The notes: generated by a model from the sequence alone, not told the origin. A stretch of 57,766 bases of DNA from Ruminococcaceae bacterium UBA3215 (GCA_002363155.1 DEWH01000022.1:1-57766); one strand, 5' to 3'; positions 8,435 through 16,680 are shown, numbered from the stretch's first letter. Numbers and translations are program-made.

Positions 8435-9030
8435 GCGGACGGATAAAGCTCACGATGCCCGTTGTCGTTGAGGGCAGATACGACAAGATAAAGCTGCTGA
8501 GCGTGATCGACGGCATCATCATCACCACCGACGGCTTCGGCATCTACAAGAACAAGGCAAAACAGGCGCTTATCCGGAAATATGCCGAAACAACGGGCAT
8601 AATAATACTTACCGACAGCGACGGAGCAGGATTCCAGATACGGAACTCGCTGAAAAGCTGTATCGGGAACGGGCGTGCCGTAAACGTCTATATCCCCGAT
8701 ATCTTCGGCAAGGAGCGCCGCAAGGACAAGCCCTCGAAAGAAGGCAAGCTCGGCGTTGAGGGGATAGACCCGGATATACTCCGGGAAGCTTTCGAGAAAG
8801 CAGGAGTCACCGGTCCCGGACCGGAACGTTCGCTGTGGGCGGATAAGCAAATGCTGGTAAAAGACGGGCTGTCCGGCGGAGATAACAGCTCGGAGCTGCG
8901 GAAAAAGCTCTGTATGAAGCTCGGACTGCCGGAGAGAATGACAGCAAAGGCTCTGCTTGAAGCGCTCAACGCGCTGTTTTCGGAAGAAGAATATACCTCG
9001 GCACTCGGGTCCATGAAAAAAGGAGAATGA
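8431..9030 (+). CDS. rnmV: Ribonuclease M5
   Basis: A 199-residue TOPRIM nuclease that matures 5S rRNA precursors in Firmicutes. The N-terminal TOPRIM fold shows the catalytic Glu in VVVEGRYDK and the DxD in LTDSDGAG; the C-terminal half is the DUF4093-type domain of RNase M5. The chosen ATG at 8431 overlaps the holA stop by four bases and follows GGGAGAAAAGG. The longer GTG start at 8410 is less likely. Confidence 0.9.
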   Translation: MSGRIKLTMPVVVEGRYDKIKLLSVIDGIIITTDGFGIYKNKAKQALIRKYAETTGIIILTDSDGAGFQIRNSLKSCIGNGRAVNVYIPDIFGKERRKDKPSKEGKLGVEGIDPDILREAFEKAGVTGPGPERSLWADKQMLVKDGLSGGDNSSELRKKLCMKLGLPERMTAKALLEALNALFSEEEYTSALGSMKKGE

Positions 9031-9031
9031 C

Positions 9032-10036
9032 ATGGTAAGTTCAAAGGAATGGGATTGGAAGAATATAAAAAGCGAGTCATGGCTGAAGCCCTCGGAAGAG
9101 AGCTTCTACTATGCCGAAAAATGGCGCGCGGAGGGACGGACGAGAATGCTCGATCTCGGCTGCGGGCTCGGAAGGCATTCGATACTCTTCGATGCCAAGG
9201 GATTTAAAGTGACCGCCATAGACCTCTCGGAATACGGCGTGAACCACCTCCGGGAATGGCAGAAAAAGAACGGTACGGATTTCCGCACTGTCGTAGGCGA
9301 TATGAAGAAGCTGCCCTTCGCAGACAATGCCTTTGACTGCATCTACTCCTACCACGTTCTTTCCCACACCGACACCGAGGGCATAAAGCAGGTAATGAGC
9401 GAGGTACACCGCGTCCTGAAACCGGGCGGGGAGATATACTTCGATCTCTGCGCAAAGAACGCATGGCAGTTCACCCAGTGCATAGGCGACCGTATCGACG
9501 AGAACACTATACGCTTTGTGGGCGGAGCCGAGGACGGCATCCCACATTTCTTCGCCGACGAGGAACTTATGAGGGGACTGCTCTCTGATTTCCGGATAAA
9601 TGTTCTGCGTCATGTCGATACCCTTGCAACCCCGCTCTACAATGCCACCGGTTCCCACTGGTTCGCGGAAGCGGACGCGGAGAAGGAGGACTTGAAGCCG
9701 GACTTCTCCGGTATAATCGGCACCACAGTGAGCGGAAAAATAGACCGTCCCCTCGGCTCTGTTCACCCCCGCATCCCGGATATGACATATACAGTGAACT
9801 ACGGCTATGTGGACGGGGTATTTGCAGGCGACGGCGCGGAACAGGACATCTACCTGCTCGGCGAGGACAAGCCTGCCGAAACCTTCACCGGAAAGGTCAT
9901 CGCGGTATGGCACAGATACAACGACGTTGAGGACAAGTGGATCGTCTCCGCGGACGGACGGGATCACGCGGACGACGAGATAGCTGAAAAGATCGCGTTC
10001 CAGGAAAAATTCTTCGACGGGGAGCTGTTCAGATGA
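9032..10036 (+). CDS. SAM methyltransferase fused to pyrophosphatase-like domain
   Basis: A 334-residue two-domain protein. Residues about 1-210 are a class I SAM-dependent methyltransferase: motif I LDLGCGLGRH, an acidic residue in TAIDLS, PFADNAFDCIYS, and HRVLKPGG. Residues about 235-334 resemble the small inorganic pyrophosphatase-like domain of Firmicutes (DRPLGSVHPRIPDMTYTVNYG, YLLGEDKPAETFTGKVIAV, FQEKFFDGELF). The substrates are unknown. The pyrophosphatase label rests on recalled family consensus, and activity is not assured. It lies one base after rnmV and overlaps the next gene by four bases, so it is translationally coupled. AAAGGAGA precedes the start. Confidence 0.75.
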   Translation: MVSSKEWDWKNIKSESWLKPSEESFYYAEKWRAEGRTRMLDLGCGLGRHSILFDAKGFKVTAIDLSEYGVNHLREWQKKNGTDFRTVVGDMKKLPFADNAFDCIYSYHVLSHTDTEGIKQVMSEVHRVLKPGGEIYFDLCAKNAWQFTQCIGDRIDENTIRFVGGAEDGIPHFFADEELMRGLLSDFRINVLRHVDTLATPLYNATGSHWFAEADAEKEDLKPDFSGIIGTTVSGKIDRPLGSVHPRIPDMTYTVNYGYVDGVFAGDGAEQDIYLLGEDKPAETFTGKVIAVWHRYNDVEDKWIVSADGRDHADDEIAEKIAFQEKFFDGELFR

Positions 10037-10896
10037 CACGGCTTCTGATGGTGACCACCGGCGGTACGATCGCAAGCGGACACTCCGGGGGCGGCGGACT
10101 TGCGCCGGAGAAGAACGGCGCGGAGATGCTTCCGAAGCTGGAGGACGTGAGCTTTGACGTGCTCGATCTGTACGCGATAGACAGCACGGATATGTCGCCG
10201 GCGCACTGGAAACTGCTGTATGACGCGGTGACGGAGAAGCTCCCGGAATATGACGGGATCGTTATCTTGCACGGCACCGACACAATGGCGTACACCGGCG
10301 CAGTGCTGGCATTTACGGTAAGCACGGACAAGCCCGTGATACTTACCGGCTCCATGCTTCCTTTCGGCGTACCGGAAAGCGACGCTCCAGGCAATATTCA
10401 GTTTGCCGCGCTCATCACGAAATACCGGAAATATCCGGGCGTTCATCTTGCCTTTGCGAACCGCGTGATAGGCGGCGCGGATATCCACAAGATAAATTCC
10501 TCGGAAAAGGACGCGTTCCGCAGATACTCCGGGTTCAAGGTCAGCCGCACTCTGCCGTTCCCGGAAAAGCCGGAAGCGTTCCCGGCTGTCGTGAAGCTGT
10601 CACCGTTCATGTCGGGAGATGATCTGCGGCGTTCGGCTGACGGGCATAAAAGCGTGATAATCGAAACATACGGCGCGGGGGGACTTCCGGCTGGAGAAAT
10701 AACAGACACAGTCGGAGAACTTGCAAAAAAAGCACGCGTCACAATAACCACTCCCTGCATCGGCGGAACGGAGCCCGACAGGTATGAAGCGGGGCGGCGC
10801 GCACTTGCGGCAGGCGCTTTCTCCGGCGGTATGATGTCAACGGAATGTGCCGCGGTGTATGAATGGATAGTTGGAAACAGCGGCAGGCATATCTGA
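10033..10896 (+). CDS. L-asparaginase-like amidohydrolase
   Basis: A 287-residue member of the asparaginase/glutaminase family, probably hydrolysing L-asparagine to aspartate and ammonia in the cytoplasm (no signal peptide). The first catalytic Thr is in TTGGTIASG and the second in VILHGTDTM; DAPGNI and LTGSMLPF are also typical. It is shorter than the usual 320-340 residues, with a compact C-terminal domain. It is last in the holA operon and starts inside the stop of the fusion gene (ATGA). Confidence 0.85.
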   Translation: MTRLLMVTTGGTIASGHSGGGGLAPEKNGAEMLPKLEDVSFDVLDLYAIDSTDMSPAHWKLLYDAVTEKLPEYDGIVILHGTDTMAYTGAVLAFTVSTDKPVILTGSMLPFGVPESDAPGNIQFAALITKYRKYPGVHLAFANRVIGGADIHKINSSEKDAFRRYSGFKVSRTLPFPEKPEAFPAVVKLSPFMSGDDLRRSADGHKSVIIETYGAGGLPAGEITDTVGELAKKARVTITTPCIGGTEPDRYEAGRRALAAGAFSGGMMSTECAAVYEWIVGNSGRHI

Positions 10897-10952
10897 AATG
10901 TCCGCTTACGGCATTATGGTTATGCAATATTGACAGATTAATCTTGCAAAAG

Positions 10953-10992
10953 CGGGAAAAAGGCGTTAAAAAGCCGATTTTCCCGTTATTTT
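10953..10992 (+). terminator. Terminator of holA operon
   Basis: Stem CGGGAAAA-GGC / GCC-ATTTTCCCG (10953-10964, 10973-10985) followed by TTATTTTG. The next promoter begins two bases later. Confidence 0.65.
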
Positions 10993-10993
10993 G

Positions 10994-11022
10994 TTGACAA
11001 AACCATTTCAAGGGCATATAAT
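10994..11022 (+). promoter_or_regulatory. Consensus promoter of citrate synthase-type gene
   Basis: TTGACA (10994-10999), 17 bases, TATAAT (11017-11022). Confidence 0.9.
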
Positions 11023-11055
11023 AAGGTTACATCAAAAGAAACGGAGAGGATAAAA

Positions 11056-12441
11056 ATGTCCGAAATCACGCTCAGCGACAAGAGCAATCTGCTCGAGCAG
11101 GATCCTTATATGTATGACCTCCAGGACGTCCCGAAACCGGAATTGTTCCGCGAGATGTTCCCTTATACCGAGGTACCGAAGATCGCCTACAACTACCGGC
11201 GTGTCCCTATGAATATGCCGGAGAAGATATACATAACCGACACCACATTCCGTGACGGTCAGCAGTCCCGCGCTCCCTACACCACCGATCAGATGGTGCA
11301 TATCTATGAACTGCTCCACAAGCTCGGCGGAAAGAACGGCATTATCCGTCAGACCGAGTTCTTCGTCTATTCCGAAAAGGACAGAAAAGCCCTCGAAAAG
11401 TGCATGGAGCTTGGCTATGACTTTCCGGAGATAACCACATGGATCCGTGCCACAAAGTCGGATTTCGCGCTTGTACGCGACATCGGCATAAAAGAAACGG
11501 GCATACTCGTGAGCTGTTCCGACTACCATATCTTCAACAAAATGGGGCTTACAAGAAAGCAGGCTCTGGACAAGTACATCGGCATCGTCTCCGACGCGAT
11601 AGAAGCGGGACTGCGTCCGAGATGCCACTTCGAGGATATCACAAGAGCCGATTTCTACGGCTTCGTAGTGCCTTTTGCGACCGAACTCATGAAGCTGTCG
11701 AAGGAAAGCGGCATACCGATAAAGATCCGTGCCTGCGATACAATGGGCTACGGTGTTCCCTACCCCGGAGTTGCGCTCCCGAGAAGCGTTTCCGGCATAA
11801 TCTACGGCTTGCAGCATTACGCCGGCGTTCCCTGCGAAATGCTGGAATGGCACGGTCACAATGACTTCTACAAGGGCGTGGTGAATGCTTCGACCGCATG
11901 GCTTTACGGTGCGCAGGCGGTCAACTGCTCACTTCTCGGAATAGGTGAAAGAACCGGAAATGTTCCGCTTGAAGCTATGGTATTCGAGTATGCGCAGCTC
12001 CGCGGTACGTTCGACGGTATGGAGCCCCGCGTCATCACCGAGATCGCGGACTATATCGTAAAGGAAACGAATTACGATCTTCCGCCCATGACACCCTTCG
12101 TAGGCAGAAACTTCAACCTCACCCGCGCCGGGATTCACGCGGACGGACTGCTCAAAGACCCGGAGATCTACAATATCTTCGATACCGAAACTATTCTCGG
12201 AAGGCCGCCCCTCGTTGCGGTAAGCAACGTTTCCGGACTTGCGGGCATTGCCCTCTGGATCAACAACTTCTACCGTCTCCCGCCGGAAAAAGCGGTCAGC
12301 AAGAAGGAACCGTTCATTGCGAAGATCAAGGAATGGATAGACGCAGAGTACGAGGCTGGAAGAGTGACCGTTATCAGCGATGAGGAAATGATCGCGCAGA
12401 TAAAGCTTTACGGAAAGGATTTCCTCGACAGTATTTCATAA
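11056..12441 (+). CDS. Probable Re-citrate synthase (2-isopropylmalate synthase-like)
   Basis: A 461-residue DRE-TIM metallolyase. DTTFRDGQQ is the divalent-metal and substrate motif, and EWHGHND and GERTGN are the later conserved motifs. Database pipelines usually call such proteins 2-isopropylmalate or homocitrate synthase. However, PFPYxEVPKI-like text near the start, GGKNGIIRQTEFF, IRATKSDF and RCHFEDITRAD follow what I recall of the Re-type citrate synthase of Clostridium kluyveri and relatives. It also lacks the LeuA regulatory domain. It probably condenses acetyl-CoA with oxaloacetate for glutamate synthesis. It is monocistronic, with AGAGGA before the start. Substrate choice is an inference. 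Confidence 0.7.
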   Translation: MSEITLSDKSNLLEQDPYMYDLQDVPKPELFREMFPYTEVPKIAYNYRRVPMNMPEKIYITDTTFRDGQQSRAPYTTDQMVHIYELLHKLGGKNGIIRQTEFFVYSEKDRKALEKCMELGYDFPEITTWIRATKSDFALVRDIGIKETGILVSCSDYHIFNKMGLTRKQALDKYIGIVSDAIEAGLRPRCHFEDITRADFYGFVVPFATELMKLSKESGIPIKIRACDTMGYGVPYPGVALPRSVSGIIYGLQHYAGVPCEMLEWHGHNDFYKGVVNASTAWLYGAQAVNCSLLGIGERTGNVPLEAMVFEYAQLRGTFDGMEPRVITEIADYIVKETNYDLPPMTPFVGRNFNLTRAGIHADGLLKDPEIYNIFDTETILGRPPLVAVSNVSGLAGIALWINNFYRLPPEKAVSKKEPFIAKIKEWIDAEYEAGRVTVISDEEMIAQIKLYGKDFLDSIS

Positions 12442-12528
12442 GCAGAACAATAATGCCCTTCCGCGGAACAACTGCACGGAAAGGCATTGTCTGTATCCTG
12501 CCTGTTTATCAGGTCACGGCTTACAAAA

Positions 12529-12563
12529 ATCCCCTGTATGTTAAACATACAGGGGATATTTTC
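12529..12563. terminator. Bidirectional terminator
   Basis: Perfect 13-bp stem ATCCCCTGTATGT / ACATACAGGGGAT (12529-12541, 12545-12557) between convergent genes, with T-rich flanks in both directions. Confidence 0.85.
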
Positions 12564-12564
12564 A

Positions 12565-14550
12565 TTATTCTTCGTCGGAAGCTTCGTCCTCGTCAGCGTC
12601 TCCGCCTTCGAGAAGAGCCTTGATAGAAAGGCTTACTCTGGACTTCTCTTCGTCGATCTCGGTGATCTTTGCTTCAACTACCTGACCAACGCTGAGAACC
12701 TGTGCAACATTCGTTACTCTCTCAAGAGAGATCTGCGAAATGTGGATAAGTCCGTCAACACCGGGGATTATCTGAGCAAATGCGCCGAAAGGTGTGATAG
12801 AAACTACCTGTACCTTTACAACATCGCCCTCTGCGAACTCGTTGAGGAACTTTGTCCACGGGTTATCCTCGGGCTTCTTTGCTGTGAGGGAAACTCTCTT
12901 CTTCTCGGGATCGTAGCTCTTTACTGTAACTTCGAGCTTATCGCCGATAGAAACGACTTCTTTCGGATGCTTAACTCTGTTCCATGTAAGTTCGGTGAGG
13001 TGAACCATTCCGTCAACTCCGCCGAGATCTACGAATACGCCGTAGCTCTCCATGGACTTGACTTCGCCGACAAACTTCTTGCCGACTTCAAGTTCCTCCC
13101 AGAACTTAGCCTTGACAGCATCGGTAGCCTCTTTTTCAGCTGCCTTGATAGAGCCGACAACTCTGCCCCTGCCTTCATTTACTTCGATAACCTTGAAGCC
13201 TACCTCCTTCTTGAGGATATCTTCAAGCTTGCCGTTTCTCGGAACACCGGACTGGGAAGCAGGTACGAATACTCTTGCTCCGTCCTCGCTTGTAACGATA
13301 ACACCGCCCTTGACAACAGCCGTAACTGTGCCGTTTACGGTAGCATTCTCTTCCTTAGCCTTGAGGATCTTCTCCATGCCTGCCTGTGCATCTACCTGCT
13401 TCTTGGAGAGATATACGAATCCGTCGGCATCGTTTACCTTTGTTACGATGCAGTCGATAACGTCGCCTACCTTTACTACCTCATCGGGAGTAAGGTTCGG
13501 ATTTGCGGAAAGCTCTTCAGCGGGTATGTAACCCGACTGCTTGATACCGATATCGACAACAGCTTCTGTTTTATTTACAGCAACAACGGTAGCCTTGACC
13601 CTGTTTCCGGCGTATGCCCGCACCTTCTGCATCTGATCGATGGCAGCCGCAAACTCAGCATCAACGGCTTCATCTTTAATGATTTCGCTCATAATATTAT
13701 GAACCTCCTTAATTATATATGCAGGGGTCGATGCTCCTGCTGTAATTCCTATTTTAACATCTTTTCGGGATGATAACAGGCGCTCAAGTCCGGTCTTGTG
13801 CTCTTTAAGGAGCTGTTCACCGTTCTCGGCAAAAAACACCGGGCAGTTGGCTCCGCAGATATCCGCAAGCTTGCGGGTATTGCTGCTGTGACTTCCGCCG
13901 GCTACTATCACTGCGTCGCACTGCGCCGATAAAGTTTCGGCTTCGCGCTGTCTCTCAATAGTAGCTCTACATATTGTATCAAAAATTTTTAAATTTGTAT
14001 AGTGTTTTTTGATATTTTTCTGCAAATCTGTCCATTTGCACATATCAAAAGTTGTCTGAGCAACTACAATTAGCGATTTTGCACCAAAATTTTTATCCGA
14101 TTTTTGCAGTTTGTCAAGCTCTTCACAATTGTTTACTGCCTCGGCACGCCCGTGAGCAAATCCGACGATCCCGATGACTTCCGGGTGCGTTCCGTCTCCG
14201 GCTATCAGCAGGTCACTTCCGTCCGCTGTATTCTCATCGGCTATCTTATGGATCTTCGCTACATAAGGGCATGTCGCGTCTATGCATTCAAGTCCGAGCC
14301 CGGCAATATCATCGTATGTGCTTCTGCCGACGCCGTGGCTTCGTATAACGATGCAGCCTTCCGCTTCCGACGGGTCATTTACCGGAGTGATCCCCTTTTC
14401 ACGAAGATCGGCTATGACATCATTATTATGTATCAGCGGACCGAGGGTGTATATGTTTCCCTTTTCTTCCGCCGCTCTGCAAGCCATATCAATTGCGCGC
14501 TTAACGCCGAAGCAGAACCCCGCAGTCTTTGCGGTAATTATCTCAGTCAC
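12565..14550 (-). CDS. ispH: IspH-ribosomal protein S1 fusion
   Basis: A 661-residue fusion. Residues 1-285 are HMBPP reductase, the last step of the MEP isoprenoid pathway. Its three [4Fe-4S] cysteines are visible in AGFCFGV, DATCPYV and FDTICRAT. Residues about 315-650 hold four S1 RNA-binding repeats (for example FVGEVKSMESYGVFVDLGG and VKVQVVSITPFGAFAQIIPG), as in a short Clostridial RpsA. The fusion is known in Clostridia. An internal AAGGAGG (13710-13704) followed 11 bases later by ATG (13692) would give a free 375-residue S1 protein. The 13975-14130 stretch is much more A+T-rich than the rest. It overlaps plsC by eight bases and is last in the cmk operon. Confidence 0.93.
   Translation of the reverse strand: MTEIITAKTAGFCFGVKRAIDMACRAAEEKGNIYTLGPLIHNNDVIADLREKGITPVNDPSEAEGCIVIRSHGVGRSTYDDIAGLGLECIDATCPYVAKIHKIADENTADGSDLLIAGDGTHPEVIGIVGFAHGRAEAVNNCEELDKLQKSDKNFGAKSLIVVAQTTFDMCKWTDLQKNIKKHYTNLKIFDTICRATIERQREAETLSAQCDAVIVAGGSHSSNTRKLADICGANCPVFFAENGEQLLKEHKTGLERLLSSRKDVKIGITAGASTPAYIIKEVHNIMSEIIKDEAVDAEFAAAIDQMQKVRAYAGNRVKATVVAVNKTEAVVDIGIKQSGYIPAEELSANPNLTPDEVVKVGDVIDCIVTKVNDADGFVYLSKKQVDAQAGMEKILKAKEENATVNGTVTAVVKGGVIVTSEDGARVFVPASQSGVPRNGKLEDILKKEVGFKVIEVNEGRGRVVGSIKAAEKEATDAVKAKFWEELEVGKKFVGEVKSMESYGVFVDLGGVDGMVHLTELTWNRVKHPKEVVSIGDKLEVTVKSYDPEKKRVSLTAKKPEDNPWTKFLNEFAEGDVVKVQVVSITPFGAFAQIIPGVDGLIHISQISLERVTNVAQVLSVGQVVEAKITEIDEEKSRVSLSIKALLEGGDADEDEASDEE
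13704..13710 (-). promoter_or_regulatory. Internal ribosome binding site for separate S1 protein
   Basis: AAGGAGG inside the ispH-rpsA frame, 11 bases before an in-frame ATG at 13692 that begins MSEIIKDE, exactly at the IspH/S1 junction. Confidence 0.6.
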
Positions 14551-15196
14551 CGCTCTTTTCCTCCGCGGGTGACTTCTGCTCCTTTGCCGGGACAGGAAGC
14601 GGGTCGCCTGCCGCTTCGTAGATCTCCTTCTGGAGCCCGATGAGCGAATCGCCTATGAGCTTTGCCGCATTTCTCATGCTGCGGCGGTCGTTTTCGTCTA
14701 TTTTCAGCTTTTCGGCAGGTATCGCTTCACCGAAGTTGATATCAACTCTGTTTTTTCCGCTGTACCGAAGGCATACGGGAAGGACAGGCGTGCCTGCCTG
14801 TGATGCGATAAGCACGACGCCCGACTTCATACGTCCGATAGTGCCGTCCTTTGAGCGTGTGCCTTCCGGGAAGATAACAAGTATCCTGCCCTTTTCAACA
14901 GCTCTCACCGATTCGCGTATAGGCGCATCATCACCGGATCCGCGGACTACCGGGAATGCCCCGCATCTTCTTATGAGCCAGCCAAACAGCGGATTCCTGA
15001 ACAGCTCCTCCTTTGCCATAAAGGAGAACTTGCCGCGGACTACTGCCGCGATCATAGGCGGATCGGCATATTTCTGGTGGTTGCAGGCGATTATATAGCC
15101 GCCCTTTCCGGACGGTATATTCTCCGGGTGCAGAACATTAATTTTATACTTTATATGGAAAAAGATCGAAAGCAGCTTTCTGAAAAACAGATACAT
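14543..15196 (-). CDS. plsC: 1-acyl-sn-glycerol-3-phosphate acyltransferase
   Basis: A 217-residue membrane-associated acyltransferase that makes phosphatidic acid from lysophosphatidate. The HX4D motif is NHQKYAD, the second motif is FPEGTRS, and an N-terminal hydrophobic stretch (LFFRKLLSIFF) would anchor it. The ATG at 15196 was chosen: GAAAGGA lies 11 bases upstream, and the longer frame would run into cmk. The C-terminal 30 residues are Lys/Glu/Pro-rich. It lies between cmk and ispH. Confidence 0.88.
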   Translation of the reverse strand: MYLFFRKLLSIFFHIKYKINVLHPENIPSGKGGYIIACNHQKYADPPMIAAVVRGKFSFMAKEELFRNPLFGWLIRRCGAFPVVRGSGDDAPIRESVRAVEKGRILVIFPEGTRSKDGTIGRMKSGVVLIASQAGTPVLPVCLRYSGKNRVDINFGEAIPAEKLKIDENDRRSMRNAAKLIGDSLIGLQKEIYEAAGDPLPVPAKEQKSPAEEKSGD

Positions 15197-15215
15197 CGGT
15201 AAGCCTGTCCTTTCG

Positions 15216-15893
15216 TCAGATTTTTCCGAGGTCTCTGATAAGGCTGACAACGCCGCATACAGTCTGCTCGAAATCAAGGTCGGAAGTATCGAGAAGAATA
15301 GCGTCCGGTGCCTGTTTAAGTGGAGCTTCCTTGCGGTTCATATCGTTGAAGTCACGGCGGTTTACCTCTACAAGCACCTCGCCGAGAGTTACATCGGAAC
15401 CCTTTGCGACAAGCTCGTCATAGCGCCTTTTTGCGCGTATCTCGGGTTTGGCGGTGATGAAGATCTTTATATCCGCGTTCGGCAGTATCACTGTACCGAT
15501 ATCTCTTCCGTCCATGATAACGCTGTTCTTTGAAGCGATATCTCTCTGCATGCCGAGGAGGAATGCACGGACAGAGGGAAGCGCGGAGACCGCACTTGCC
15601 GCCTTGCTTATTTCGAGTGTGCGTATCTCGTCGGAAACATCTTCTCCGTTCACAATGACGCGCTGGGTGCCGTCCTCAAGCTTTATCGAAAGGTCAAGCT
15701 TACTGTTCAGCAGCCCGGAAACAGCCTGTTCATTTTCCGGACTGATCTCGACACCGTTTCTGATGCAGAAAAGCGCACACGAACGATACAGCGCACCTGT
15801 GTCAACGTATATAATGCCAAGTCTCTTTGCGCATTCACGGGCAACGGAGCTTTTGCCGGCTCCTACCGGTCCGTCTATTGCAACATTGATCAT
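15216..15893 (-). CDS. cmk: Cytidylate kinase
   Basis: A 225-residue CMP/dCMP kinase. The P-loop is GPVGAGKSS (8-16), followed by DTGALYRS (CMP-binding), MDGRDIGTVILPNAD, and the RRYDELVAKG and RRDFNDMNR arginine motifs. The start has GAGGTG upstream. It is first gene of an operon with plsC and ispH-rpsA, a linkage common in Clostridia. Confidence 0.95.
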   Translation of the reverse strand: MINVAIDGPVGAGKSSVARECAKRLGIIYVDTGALYRSCALFCIRNGVEISPENEQAVSGLLNSKLDLSIKLEDGTQRVIVNGEDVSDEIRTLEISKAASAVSALPSVRAFLLGMQRDIASKNSVIMDGRDIGTVILPNADIKIFITAKPEIRAKRRYDELVAKGSDVTLGEVLVEVNRRDFNDMNRKEAPLKQAPDAILLDTSDLDFEQTVCGVVSLIRDLGKI

Positions 15894-15926
15894 ATCCGGT
15901 CACCTCTTTTTATATTAATCTTTTAT

Positions 15927-15955
15927 ATTATAACATATCTTTACACAAATATCAA
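15927..15955 (-). promoter_or_regulatory. Promoter of cmk operon
   Basis: Minus strand TTGATA (15955-15950), 17 bases, TATAAT (15932-15927). Confidence 0.8.
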
Positions 15956-16013
15956 CAGTTTTGCAAAAATTAATTGCATGAGCGCCGGTATAAAAAAGAA
16001 TTGCAAAAAAGAC

Positions 16014-16042
16014 TTGACAAATCTTCACTTGCGGTGTATAAT
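16014..16042 (+). promoter_or_regulatory. Consensus promoter of tRNA-Arg
   Basis: TTGACA (16014-16019), 17 bases, TATAAT (16037-16042), 20 bases before the tRNA. Confidence 0.9.
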
Positions 16043-16061
16043 AATACAAGTGATTTTAAAT

Positions 16062-16138
16062 GCGCCACTGGCTCAGCTGGATAGAGTACTTGGCTACGAA
16101 CCAAGGGGTCGGGGGTTCGAATCCCTCGTGGCGCGCCA
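16062..16138 (+). tRNA. tRNA-Arg (anticodon ACG)
   Basis: A full cloverleaf: acceptor GCGCCAC/GTGGCGC, anticodon stem CTTGG/CCAAG with loop CTACGAA (ACG at 16096-16098), T-arm with GGTTCGAATCC, and encoded CCA at 16136-16138. It reads CGN arginine codons through inosine. It is transcribed alone. Confidence 0.97.
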
Positions 16139-16158
16139 GGCGCGGAGTCCGCGCTGAC

Positions 16159-16243
16159 AATCCGCTCACAGTTTCTTATGTGGGCGGATTTTTGTGTCGT
16201 ATCACAAATTTTATCAGAAGATTTGAAGCTCTTATACAGCGAA
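16159..16243 (+). repeat. tRNA-trailing repeat Rep-2, copy 1 (with terminator)
   Basis: An 85-bp sequence, about 87% identical by eye to 52276-52360, which follows tRNA-Gln. The first part is an intrinsic terminator (ATCCGCTCACA / TGTGGGCGGAT, 16160-16189, then TTTTTG). The conserved remainder runs past the terminator through TCAGAAGATTTGAA. Confidence 0.9.
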
Positions 16244-16302
16244 TTCCGTCTCTTACTTTTCTGCCTTGCTGTCCAAAGAAGCATCTTTACACAGCAAAAA
16301 AC

Positions 16303-16355
16303 ATACAGCCCACAAACGGCATAAGCAAGCCGATCGTGGGCTGTATTTCTTTTTG
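16303..16355 (+). terminator. Second terminator-like hairpin after tRNA-Arg
   Basis: Perfect 11-bp stem ATACAGCCCAC / GTGGGCTGTAT (16303-16313, 16336-16346), then TTTCTTTTT. Otherwise 16244-16680 holds no gene I can support, only the left end of element A. Confidence 0.6.
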
Positions 16356-16473
16356 GAAAATTCCGACAGGTGTAATTTTAACGGGAATCTATCAGATTGG
16401 GGAACTATATCTTTCAGACCGGTAATTAATAATTTTGCCATTCCTCATCTCAGCGCTGTAGAATTACGGTATC

Positions 16474-16487
16474 ATTCCCACTCGCTC
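16474..16487 (-). other. att1: left att core of element A
   Basis: ATTCCCACTCGCTC matches 13 of 14 bases of the guaA 3' end (34276-34289). On the minus strand it reads Glu-Trp-Glu-stop, like a guaA tail. Confidence 0.7.
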
Positions 16488-16585
16488 CCGATATACGTTT
16501 CTTAAACATATTTGTTAGGAAACCGTTATCTGTGGTATTTACATTCTTCGTATTATCTGTTTGTTCGGACTTATCCGGAATTTTT

Positions 16586-16602
16586 GTTGCCAAAATGTTG
16601 CC
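16586..16602 (+). repeat. Left arm-type direct repeats of element A
   Basis: Two GTTGCC copies (16586, 16597) 11 bp apart, starting 112 bp inside the att1 core. They are likely integrase arm-binding sites. Confidence 0.6.
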
Positions 16603-16680
16603 GGAGTTAACAGGCTTCAGATCGGCTTGTTTATGGCGTTCCACCGTGTATATATATTATAGCACAAAAGCCGGAAAGAT

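Noticed and set aside
9009..9031. Frameshift between rnmV and the methyltransferase
   Set aside because: Separate stop and start with a good AAAGGAGA; normal translational coupling.
12487..13773. 428-codon + strand open frame opposite the S1 domains
   Set aside because: Antisense to the S1 repeats. Its length comes from the GC-biased codon pattern of the real gene; no start signals.
16062..16138. tRNA-Arg as the island's attachment site
   Set aside because: No copy of the tRNA 3' end is seen at the other boundary. The att cores match the guaA tail instead.
16450..16644. 64-codon minus strand frame next to att1
   Set aside because: No convincing start signal. It lies over att and arm repeats and its composition is not protein-like.
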